From positions 1 to 33,697 of the forward strand of contig JAIOQG010000087.1 of NCBI GenBank assembly GCA_021413465.1: a stretch of DNA of 33,697 nucleotides, given 5' to 3'. Numbering within the stretch: position 1 is the first letter of the stretch; every line of letters starts with the position of its first letter. This document shows positions 18,530-27,600 of this stretch, in pieces. The position numbers were made by a program, and so were the translations under genes. The stretch is from Alphaproteobacteria bacterium. Lineage in GTDB: Bacteria > Pseudomonadota > Alphaproteobacteria > Micropepsales > Micropepsaceae. The notes beneath the pieces are model-generated. The model did not search any database, was not told the origin of the DNA, and saw only the letters and a list, made by a program, of their open reading frames with translations.

Positions 18530-18979
18530 ATGGCCGACAAGCATCAGGCGAAAGGCGACGCCTTCGCCGAACTCATCTTTGAAGTGACGGCGTGTTTCTT
18601 CAAATTTCGCGCCGCCGGGCAACTGCTGGGGTTCGTGAACGAACACGGCGGCGGAACGGTCGGCTTCATGCGCTCTCTGGCGACGCGGGGACCGATGACC
18701 GTGCCGGACCTCGCCCGCATGCGCCCGACAAGTCGCCAGCGCATGCAACAACTTGCCGACGAATTGGAGAGCGCTGGACTTATCGAGTTCATCGACAATC
18801 CGCACCACCGCAAATCGAAACTTGCGAAGCTGACACGAAAAGGCGACACGCAGTATCTTGCCCTGCTGCAGCGAATGCGTGATCTGGGCGCGGCGCTCGC
18901 CAGCGATCTTGCAGAGGCGGACATGCGCAAGGCGAAGTCCGTGATTCAGCATTTGCGCGAGCGCTTGATGCCGGACTAA
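18530..18979 (+). CDS. MarR-type winged-helix transcriptional regulator
   Basis: LATRGPMTVPDLARMRPTSRQRMQQLADELESAGLIEFIDNPHHRKSKLAKLTRKGDTQY. Confidence 0.83.
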   Translation: MADKHQAKGDAFAELIFEVTACFFKFRAAGQLLGFVNEHGGGTVGFMRSLATRGPMTVPDLARMRPTSRQRMQQLADELESAGLIEFIDNPHHRKSKLAKLTRKGDTQYLALLQRMRDLGAALASDLAEADMRKAKSVIQHLRERLMPD

Positions 18980-19072
18980 CGCTTTCTCTCGGGCGTTGAC
19001 GTCACTTTTCGGGAGGCGGCTGATGAAGGAACGCAGTATGACTCCAACTCCCAATTCAATTCGGAGATAATC

Positions 19073-19882
19073 ATGTCGTCCAAGTGCGCCACCTTTCGCC
19101 ACCTGCATGAGAGCGGTTGTTTCGTTATTCCCAATCCGTGGGATCGCGGCAGCGCGATCTATCTTCAGAGTTTGGGTTTCAAAGCGATTGCCAGCACGAG
19201 TGCGGGGCTCGCGTGGTCGTCGGGGCGGCCGGACAATGGCGTGACGGTCGATCTGGTGCTGGCGCATTTGAAGGAAATTGCTTCGGCGACCACGATACCG
19301 CTGAATGCGGACTTCGAGGGTGGCTTTGCGATCGAGCCTGCGGGCGTTGCAGCGAACGTCACGCGGGCGGTCGCAACCGGTATTGCCGGGCTTTCGATCG
19401 AAGACGCCACGGGCGACGCGCAAAATCCGCTGTTCGACTTCAAGCTTGCCGTCGAGCGCATCAGAGCCGCGCGCGCGGCCATCGATGCGTCGGGAACAGG
19501 CGTCGTGTTGACGGGACGCTCGGAGGGTTTCTTCGCCGGGCGGCCGGACATCAAGGAAACGATCAGGCGCCTTGAAGCGTACGCGGCGGCGGGCGCCGAT
19601 TGTCTTTACGCGCCCGGGATAAAAACGAAGGACGATATTGTCGCTGTCGTGAAAGCGGTGGCACCCAAGCCGGTGAACCTTCTTGTCGCCGGCAATTGGA
19701 TCACCGTTGCGGAAGCTGCAGACTTGGGGGTCAGACGCATCAGCGTCGGCGCGGCGTTGGCACGCGCGGCGTGGATTGGCTTTGCGAAAGCGGCCACCGA
19801 GATTGCCGAAAAGGGTTCGTTTGGCGGCTTTGTTTCGGGCGGACCTGCCCTCGATCTCAACGAATTGTTTCGCCGAAAATGA
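19073..19882 (+). CDS. Isocitrate lyase/phosphoenolpyruvate mutase family protein
   Basis: IPNPWDRGSAIYLQSLGFKAIASTSAGLAWSSGRPD, LNADFEGGFA, GLSIEDATG, VLTGRSEGFFAGRPD. Confidence 0.88.
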   Translation: MSSKCATFRHLHESGCFVIPNPWDRGSAIYLQSLGFKAIASTSAGLAWSSGRPDNGVTVDLVLAHLKEIASATTIPLNADFEGGFAIEPAGVAANVTRAVATGIAGLSIEDATGDAQNPLFDFKLAVERIRAARAAIDASGTGVVLTGRSEGFFAGRPDIKETIRRLEAYAAAGADCLYAPGIKTKDDIVAVVKAVAPKPVNLLVAGNWITVAEAADLGVRRISVGAALARAAWIGFAKAATEIAEKGSFGGFVSGGPALDLNELFRRK

Positions 19883-19885
19883 AGA

Positions 19886-21418
19886 TCAATGACCAGCGGC
19901 GGCGCGCGCATGAGCGGCCGGCGAGGCCTTGAGTAAGGCTCCAAGACGCTTCGCGCTTTCGCGGAGCTTTTCGGGGCGGAAGCCCGCAAAGCCAAGCAGG
20001 AGCCCTGACTGTTTGGGCTCGTTGGCGTAGAAGCGACTCAGCGGTTCGACGAGGATGCCGGCATCGCGTGCGGCGGCGGCGAAGGCGACGTCGTCTAGGG
20101 GTTGCGCGAATTTTGCGCAAAGGTGAAGTCCTGCCGTTGCATTGTCGAGCAAAAACACGCCGCCGCATTCTTCGCGCAGCGCGCTCAGCAAGGCGTCGCG
20201 GCGCTCCTGATACGCTTCTTTGCAGCGTCGCACGTGCTTCACGAACTGTCCGGAGGCGAGAAAATCCGCCAAGACGATTTGGTTGGGAACGGTGGCGTAG
20301 CGCTCGGTCTGGCGTAACGTTTCGCTGAAGCGTTCGCAGATGGGCTTCGGGACGATGAGGTAGGACAAGCGCAGCGAGGGGAAGATCGTTGTGCTGAAGG
20401 TGTTCATGTACAAGACGCGCGATGCGCCGAGCATGGTGAAGAGCGCCGGAGAGGGGCGCCCAACGTCGAACTCGCCCGCGAAGTCGTCTTCGAGGATGAA
20501 CGAACCGACCGACGCCGACCATTCCAGAAGACTTTGCTTGCGCGCATCCGAGAGGCGGACGCCGGACGGAAACTGAAATGACGGCGTGACGATTGCCATC
20601 GCCGCCTTAGGCGCCAGGCGACGTCCGTCGGCGATATCTAGGCCCTCGCTATCGACCGCGACGGGTACCGGCGCCAAGCCGGCCGCTTGAAGGGCGGTGC
20701 GGGTGCGGAAGTATCCAGGCTCCTCCATCCACACGACGCTACCGGGACGACAAAGCACTTCGCCGGCCAGCAGAATCGCCGCATGCGCGCTGGTGGTGAC
20801 GAAGACTTGCGACGGCAAGCAATTGATGCCGCGCGCCGTTGCAACGTGGCGCGCGATAGCTGCACGCAGTTCCGGCCAACCGCCGTCGTGGCCCGGTTGA
20901 AGAGCGTCGAGCGGCATTTCCTTCCAGCGGCGCGCTTGCATGCGTCGCCACACTTGCATCGGAAAGAGATCGAGCCCCGGCACGCCGACGGCAAAGGGGA
21001 TGTGGGGCTTAAGCGAGTCCGAATGATCCGGATCGGTTTTGTCCGGCTTGATATTGGACGCCGTTCCCGACCACGAGACATAGGTGCCGGACCTGCTGCG
21101 CGCTTCGGCCAAACCTTCGGCGATCAACATGTCGACGGCGATGACGGAGGTCCAGCGCGAAACGCCGGCGTCGCGCGCGATCAGGCGCGTGCCCGGCAGT
21201 TTTTCGCCGTGCCGCAAGGCGCCATCCAGTATCCGGTTACGCAACGTTTCGAACAGGCGCTCGGCCAATGCGAGGTCGCCGTCTTTTTGCGTCAGCTTTC
21301 CTATCCCCAATGCCCGGCGCACAAATGTCTTTCGCTCCGCCCCGATGTGTCGCGTGACGCTATCATTTGTTTTACACGCGGCGTTCAAAAGCGCGTGATG
21401 ATCCGCAACAAAACGCAA
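19886..21418 (-). CDS. MocR/PdxR-like regulator, paralog 1 (GntR HTH plus aminotransferase-like domain lacking the Schiff-base Lys)
   Basis: HTH LAERLFETLRNRILDGALRHGEKLPGTRLIARDAGVSRWTSVIAVDMLIAEGLAEARSRSGTYV; aminotransferase region with VTPSFQFPSG, EDDFAGEF, NTFSTTIFPSLRLSYLIVP. TTG start uncertain. Confidence 0.85.
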   Translation of the reverse strand: MRFVADHHALLNAACKTNDSVTRHIGAERKTFVRRALGIGKLTQKDGDLALAERLFETLRNRILDGALRHGEKLPGTRLIARDAGVSRWTSVIAVDMLIAEGLAEARSRSGTYVSWSGTASNIKPDKTDPDHSDSLKPHIPFAVGVPGLDLFPMQVWRRMQARRWKEMPLDALQPGHDGGWPELRAAIARHVATARGINCLPSQVFVTTSAHAAILLAGEVLCRPGSVVWMEEPGYFRTRTALQAAGLAPVPVAVDSEGLDIADGRRLAPKAAMAIVTPSFQFPSGVRLSDARKQSLLEWSASVGSFILEDDFAGEFDVGRPSPALFTMLGASRVLYMNTFSTTIFPSLRLSYLIVPKPICERFSETLRQTERYATVPNQIVLADFLASGQFVKHVRRCKEAYQERRDALLSALREECGGVFLLDNATAGLHLCAKFAQPLDDVAFAAAARDAGILVEPLSRFYANEPKQSGLLLGFAGFRPEKLRESAKRLGALLKASPAAHARAAAGH

Positions 21419-21427
21419 CAGCGTTGC

Positions 21428-21439
21428 CGAAACTGGATC
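21428..21439 (+). promoter_or_regulatory. Candidate operator, copy 1 of the repeated 12-mer CGAAACTGGATC (upstream of MocR-like paralog 1)
   Basis: Exact match to the 12-mer at 23076 and 23161. Confidence 0.45.
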
Positions 21440-21482
21440 GATTCAGGCGCTCGATCTGGGCAATGAATGACGCCTTGCTCGT

Positions 21483-23006
21483 TCATCCGGCAGCGGCGCG
21501 ACTGTGGACGACGTGGAAGGCGTTGAGCACGCCGGCAAGTTTCTGTACGCCCGCACGCAAGGCTTCAGGGCGATGAGCTGCAAAGCCGAGGAGCAATCCG
21601 CAGTCGGCCGTGGGGTTGGCATAGAAGGCGCTCAACGGCTCTGCGACGACGCCCACCTCGCGCAGACGCTTGGACACCGCGACATCATCGGTCCCCGGCG
21701 GCAAACGGGTGCAGACGTGCAAGCCGCGTTGGCCCTCTTCAACCGTTAAGAGACCACCACATTCTTCGCTTAGCGCGTACAACAACGCGTCGCGGCGTTG
21801 CGTGTATGCCTCGCGACAGCGCCGGAGGTGTTTGCCGAGTTGTCCGGAGGCAAGAAAGTCGGCCAAGATGATTTGGTTCGGCACGCCGGGCGGGCGATCG
21901 AAATCGTGCTTGGCTGCATGGACGCGCTCCAACGCTTCGCGCGGCACGATCAAGAACGCGACGCGAAGCGCGGGGAACAGCAGCTTGCCGAAGGTATCGA
22001 AGTAGATCACGCGCTTGGCACCCGGCATCGCCGCCATGGGCTGAGAGTCCGGGAGGCCGAACGGAAATTCGGAGGCGTGATCGACTTCCAATATCCAAGA
22101 ATCCGCCGACGACGCCCAATCCATCATACGGCGCCGGCGCGCGTTCGACATCCGAATACCGGTCGGGAATTGCACAGAGGGCGAAACGACGGCCATCGAT
22201 GCCAAGGGGGCCAGTCTGCAGCCTTCATCGACATCGAGACCTTCGCGATCGAGCGCCACTGGCAGCGGTTCGAGATTTGAGCTCGTGACGACGGCGCGCG
22301 CGATCGGCGGTCCGGGGTTTTCGATCCAGGCGAAGTTTCCGGGGCGGCATAGCGCCTTGGCCGCCAAGCGACCGGCGGCTTCGACGCTCGACACGACGAC
22401 GACCTGTTCGGCGGTGCATTGAATGCCGCGGGTCGTTGCCGCGTATTCCGCGATCGCTTGGCGCAAGGCCGGCCAGCCTTCGGGATCGCCGTCATCAAGC
22501 GCCTCCGACGGCATCTGACGCCATCGGCGACCCTGAAGTCGCCGCCAAACATGCATCGGGAAGAGTTCCAATGCAGGCGTCGCGATCTCGAAAGGCACGT
22601 TCGGCCGCGGCGACGACGTTTGGTTTGAAGCTTGCTCGTCCTTCCTGCTTTCACCGCGCCAAGCGACGTAGGTGCCGGAGCGCTTTCTCGCTTCGACCAA
22701 GCCTTCGGCAATCAGCATGTCGACGGCCACGACGGCCGTCCAACGCGAAACGCCCGCATCGCGCGCGAGCAGCCGCGTGCCGGGTAATTTTTCGCCGTAG
22801 CGCCACAGGCCGTCGCGGATGCGGTTGCGCATGTTTTCGAACAGGCGCTCGGCCAGCGCCATATCGCCATCGCCGCGCGCGAAATTGACGATGCCCAATG
22901 CGGTGCGCGCCACGTTGTCATTCTCCCCGACCAACCCAGGGCTTAGGCTATCACTCCATTTTGAGCCGACGTTCAAAAGGGCGTGATCGTTGGCGCCGTC
23001 TTTCAT
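21483..23006 (-). CDS. MocR/PdxR-like regulator, paralog 2 (GntR HTH plus degenerate aminotransferase-like domain)
   Basis: LAERLFENMRNRIRDGLWRYGEKLPGTRLLARDAGVSRWTAVVAVDMLIAEGLVEARKRSGTYV; VSPSVQFPTG, EVDHASEF, DTFGKLLFPALRVAFLIVP. Start at MKDGANDHALLN (23006) preferred over 23042. Confidence 0.86.
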   Translation of the reverse strand: MKDGANDHALLNVGSKWSDSLSPGLVGENDNVARTALGIVNFARGDGDMALAERLFENMRNRIRDGLWRYGEKLPGTRLLARDAGVSRWTAVVAVDMLIAEGLVEARKRSGTYVAWRGESRKDEQASNQTSSPRPNVPFEIATPALELFPMHVWRRLQGRRWRQMPSEALDDGDPEGWPALRQAIAEYAATTRGIQCTAEQVVVVSSVEAAGRLAAKALCRPGNFAWIENPGPPIARAVVTSSNLEPLPVALDREGLDVDEGCRLAPLASMAVVSPSVQFPTGIRMSNARRRRMMDWASSADSWILEVDHASEFPFGLPDSQPMAAMPGAKRVIYFDTFGKLLFPALRVAFLIVPREALERVHAAKHDFDRPPGVPNQIILADFLASGQLGKHLRRCREAYTQRRDALLYALSEECGGLLTVEEGQRGLHVCTRLPPGTDDVAVSKRLREVGVVAEPLSAFYANPTADCGLLLGFAAHRPEALRAGVQKLAGVLNAFHVVHSRAAAG

Positions 23007-23075
23007 TGTACGTTTGCGACATGTCGGCGGGTGGAACATCAATGCTGGCGCCGATTCCCAAGCGATCCGGATTGG

Positions 23076-23172
23076 CGAAACTGGATCGTTGACCCGGCCC
23101 CAATTCTGGATTGTTTAATCATTACATATCGGTAACTGGCTCTTGGACCGTTCCTTGGCGCGAAACTGGATC
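23076..23172 (+). promoter_or_regulatory. Cluster of direct repeats CGAAACTGGATC plus degenerate copies in the mocR2/lysR divergent region
   Basis: Exact 12-mers at 23076-23087 and 23161-23172. CTGG cores at 23081, 23106, 23136, 23166 (spacing 25, 30, 30 bp). Confidence 0.5.
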
Positions 23173-23240
23173 TTGGCTTCTTCCGTGCGCTGATGATCAT
23201 TCCGCACAACAGAGTAAGTTCATTTACCGGTGGCGCAACA

Positions 23241-24164
23241 ATGACGATCGATCGGCTGGATGCGATGCGGACGTTTGTGGAAATCGTCGACGCGGGATCG
23301 TTTTCGGCGGCGGCGCGGCGGATGGGCGTGTCGGTGCCGGCGATCAGCCGCAGGCTGGCGGGCTTTGAAGAGCGGCTGGGAACGCTCCTCATGCATCGCA
23401 CGACGCGCAGCCAGGAACTTACCGAATACGGCCGCAGCTATTACGAGAAAGCCAAGCGCATATTGTCGGACGTGGACGATGCCGAGCTGTCGCTTGAAGG
23501 CATTCGCACATCGCCCTCGGGCGTTCTTCGCGTGGCGGCGCCCAATGTGTTTGGGCGTAAGTTCGTGGCCCCTTTGATGCCCGAGTTCCTGGGTTTGTAC
23601 CCTCGGCTTCGCGTGAATTTGTCTTTGGTTGGCGGGCCTGCAGGAAACGGCACGGAGACCAATGGCAACAGCGACGTGGATGCCTCCATCCATCTGTGTA
23701 TGCCTGCGCCGCAGAAAGATATGGAATCACGCTCGTTGGGGTCATTCCGCCACGTTTTGTGCGCCTCGCCGCGATATGTGGAGCGTTTGGGCGCTCCCAA
23801 ATGTCCGGAGGATCTGGCCCGGCACGACTGCATATTCGAGGCGACGGCGGGCCGCGCCACGTCGTGGCCGTTCCGGCGCCGCGGGCGCGACATGGCCCTG
23901 CCCGTCGACGGCCGCTTGGTATGCGACGATGCCGACGCGGTGCTCAATGCGGCGCTCGCCGGATCGGGAGTGGCGCGCGTGCCGTCCTTCCAGGTGCGCG
24001 ATCACGTGCGGGAACGGCGCTTGGAGATTCTGCTCGAGGATTTCGAACCGCCCGCAACGCAGACGCGGATCGCCTATTCGAAACAGGGCGCGGCGTCGCC
24101 GAAGATCGCGGCGTTCGTCCGGTTTCTGGCGGACAGTATTCCGCAGGAACAGCTCGACCTTTGA
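23241..24164 (+). CDS. LysR family transcriptional regulator
   Basis: MTIDRLDAMRTFVEIVDAGSFSAAARRMGVSVPAISRRLAGFEERLGTLLMHRTTRSQELTEYG; ATG at 23241 preferred over the longer ORF at 23193. Confidence 0.92.
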   Translation: MTIDRLDAMRTFVEIVDAGSFSAAARRMGVSVPAISRRLAGFEERLGTLLMHRTTRSQELTEYGRSYYEKAKRILSDVDDAELSLEGIRTSPSGVLRVAAPNVFGRKFVAPLMPEFLGLYPRLRVNLSLVGGPAGNGTETNGNSDVDASIHLCMPAPQKDMESRSLGSFRHVLCASPRYVERLGAPKCPEDLARHDCIFEATAGRATSWPFRRRGRDMALPVDGRLVCDDADAVLNAALAGSGVARVPSFQVRDHVRERRLEILLEDFEPPATQTRIAYSKQGAASPKIAAFVRFLADSIPQEQLDL

Positions 24165-24481
24165 CTGGCTTGTAATCACAGCGGCGCGAGCGCGCGCGGC
24201 GACGACCGCGCCAGTTTCACGAAATAATTTCTCACATCTGGCTAATCGGACATTGCGATCACGCGCGTGTGAGGACTCGAGGCGTGCGTTATTACCCTGT
24301 CCCTTTATCAAAAATTCAAAAACTGCGCCGCATTCGCGATGCCTGCGCCGCTCAACTGGACTGCGCATTTCATGTTGATCTGGCCTGTGATTTCAACGCG
24401 ACGCGCACTTCACAAAACTTCGCACCGTAAAGAAACCTACTAGCCACGATTCACGATTGAGTGAGATGTAGGACGCAACGT

Positions 24482-24519
24482 CTCGCTGCAAATCTTGATG
24501 CGCAATTTGCACAAGCGAG
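24482..24519 (+). other. Hairpin in the long leader of the TonB-dependent receptor gene
   Basis: CTCGCT-GCAAAT / ATTTGC-(aca)-AGCGAG: 12 bp of stem with a 3-nt bulge and an 11-nt loop. Confidence 0.4.
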
Positions 24520-24619
24520 TGAAAAGGCAGCGCATCGGTCGCGGTTCGTCATTGGGGTGACAGAAGCGGTCCAGTTTTAGGGGCAAGCCGCAAAAGCGGC
24601 GAAAACGGTGGGGGACTAA

Positions 24620-27600
24620 ATGACTAGACTTCGTCAAGTATTTTTGGCGACCGCGAGCGCGGTTGCGTTGATCGCGGTCGGATCGGTACCTTCGATAGCG
24701 CAAGACACAAAACCAGCAGCGGACAGTAAGGGACCGGTCGAGAAAGTGACGGTGACGGGTTCGCGCATCAAGCGGCCCACTTACGATTCATCGCTGCCAA
24801 CATCGTCCATTACCGCTGAAACAATGGACCGGCGGCAGAATCTCAACGTGCTTGACGCACTTCTTGAAAATAGAAGCACGAATGCCGGAGCTTCGCCTGC
24901 CGGCGCGCAAGCCGGATTCGGAGCAGGATCGCAATTCGTCGCGCTGTTCGGTCTTGGGTCAAACCGCACGTTGACGTTGTTAAACGGCCGGCGCTTCGTT
25001 GGCGGCAATCAAGCAACCTTGTTCGGCCAGGCCAACCCAGGTCTGCAGGTCGACTTAAACGCAATTCCAACCGCCTTAATCGAACGGATCGACATTGTTG
25101 CGGTCGGGGGCGCGCCGTCTTACGGCGCGGATGCGATTGGCGGTGTGGTCAACATCATACTCAAAGACGACTTTGACGGATATCAGTTCGACGGTTTCTA
25201 CCGCACGAATGAAGTCGGCGTCGGCGGTTCCTACCGCTACCGTGGGGTCGCTGGTTGGAATTTTGACGATAAAGCCGGAAACGTTACAATTAGTGCCGAG
25301 CACTCGGAGGACGAGGGCTTCCGGTACACCGACAGCCCGTTTCAATTCCCTTCCGACTTCCCATTCTTCTCGCCGAACCCTTTGAACACGTCCGGCGCCG
25401 ATGGCATACCCAACAACATCCTGCTTTTTGACCGGAGAATCACTGCGCTCACTGCCGGTGGCGGTCTGATCACGAATCCGGCCGCCGGCGCAGGCATTGG
25501 GACCCTGCTGCGGGCACAGGATCGTCAGTTGTTACGCGATCGTCCGGGTATCGATCCTCTCCTCGCCATCAACCCCGCATCAGGGTTCTTTACGCGGCCG
25601 GCGACTGCAGCCGAAACGGCGCTCGGCACCGTCGCACGCCCGATCACTCAAGTCGTTGTGCCGCTGCAATTCGCTGCGAACGGTAACTTGGTGCCGTTCA
25701 ACATTGGCCTAATCGGAGCAAACGTCCCGCTAACAAACACTATCGCATCAGGAGGCGACGCTCTCGATCTTACAGATCTAACGAGCCTCAATTCCGACGT
25801 CGACCGCACCATCGTCACTACGCTGGCAAACTACGACGTTGCCGATTGGATGAACATCTTCTTCGAAGGGCTTTACCAGAAGGTCACCGGCGTGGAAGTC
25901 GTCAACCAACCGTCGTTTCAGAACAATCTCTTTGGCGGCCCCATGGTGTCGGCGTTCGCAACCGGCGCATACGTGACACCGGCAGCCGTTAGCGGACCCA
26001 TTACAGTCAGCAACACCTATGCATTCCTGACGCCCCAAGCGCAGGGCGTGTTGGCCGCCAATGGTGTCACATCGTTCAACCTCCAGCGGGCCAACATCGA
26101 TATCAACGATGACACAAAATCGATAAACAATGGCGAGACGTATCGCTTTGCCGCTGGCGCCAAAGGTGATTTCACGCTGTGGAACCGCTTGCTTACCTAC
26201 GATTTTGGCTTGGTCTATGGTCGATCGGCTGGCGAAAGCACGGCGACCACGGTGCTCCGTCGCGAGTTCGCTCTTGCAATCGACGCCGTCACTAATGCTG
26301 CTGGACAGGTAGTCTGCCGGGCCCAAACGTTGGCGGCCGGCACCGTGACCTGGCAGGACCCGGCGGTCGCGGCTACACCACAAGCCGTGCCTCAATCCGT
26401 CATCGACGCTTGCCGACCTTTGAATCTCCTTGGAACCAATTTGGCTTCGGCCGAGGCCAAGCGCTTCATTCGCAGTGACGCCACGTCCGAAAACCGAAAT
26501 GACCAGTATCTTGGTGAGTTCACACTGACCGCGGACTTGTTGGACTTGCCAGCGGGCACCTTCACGGTTGCTACGGGCGCCTCTTGGCGCCAGGAGCGTA
26601 GTGTATTCGAGCCTGACACGGCGTTGCGCCTCGGTCTTGGGCGCAGTGCACCCATTGTCCAAACGAAAGGCAGGTTTACGTCTGAGGAGTACTTGTTTGA
26701 ATTTCTGTTTCCGATCTTTGGCGGCGATCTTCAAACTCGGTTCATGCGCGAACTGACGCTCGAGGGGAACTTCCGCGTGATGGACAATGACCGCTCAGGC
26801 AAGGCGGATGCCGGAACATGGGCGTTGACCTATCGTCCGTTCGACTGGTTGAAATTCCGTGGAAACTACACGAACTCGTTGCGTGCTCCGGCTCTGACAG
26901 AGCAGTTCCTGCCGGCGTCGACGACCTTCTCAACCGCCGCCGATCCCTGCGATTCCACGCTTATCGACTCAGGCCCCAATCCAGCCACGCGTCGCGCCAA
27001 TTGCGAGGCTGAATGGCTTGCGCGCGGATATACAAGTAATCTGGGGACTTTCATTTCAAACGCTCGTCTCGCTACGGTTCGCGGCCAAACTGGAGGGAAC
27101 CCAAATCTCGTTCCGGAAACGTCGACGGCGTTCAGCTACGGTTTTGTGCTGCAGCCAGACTGGTTCTTGGACGATTTCGCACTGGCCGTTGATTACACGA
27201 AGATCAATGTAACCGGAGCCATCTCAAACCTGAACCTGCTCGCCATCATGCAACAGTGCTACGATGCTACCAACCTGGCAGCGTGCCCGCAGAATTTTGT
27301 GTCTGGCGGCGCAGCTGGATTTGGCCGAGGGCCGGACGGCCAAGTACTGCTGCAGAACGCGTTTAATGCCGGTTTTATCAACGCCGGATACTTGAACTAT
27401 GACGGCATAACGGCTTCGCTCGACTGGAGAATTGGGCTCAATCATACGGCAGAATGGCTGGGGCATCCGGTCGGCGGCGACATCGGCGATCTTAGGGTGG
27501 GCGTGTCATATCAATACTATGACAATGTCGAGACTTCTATCTCAGGCCTTCGGAACCTCGACAACAACCCCAACAACACCGAGATCGGCTTCCCCGAACA

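Noticed and set aside
19886-21418. Interpretation of MocR-like paralog 1 as a pseudogene
   Set aside because: Despite loss of the PLP Lys, the frame is open end to end and the HTH is intact; decay would be expected to show frameshifts or stops.
24587-24600. GCCGC-AAAA-GCGGC as an intrinsic terminator
   Set aside because: No T-tract follows and it lies immediately upstream of the receptor start, so a terminator role is unlikely.
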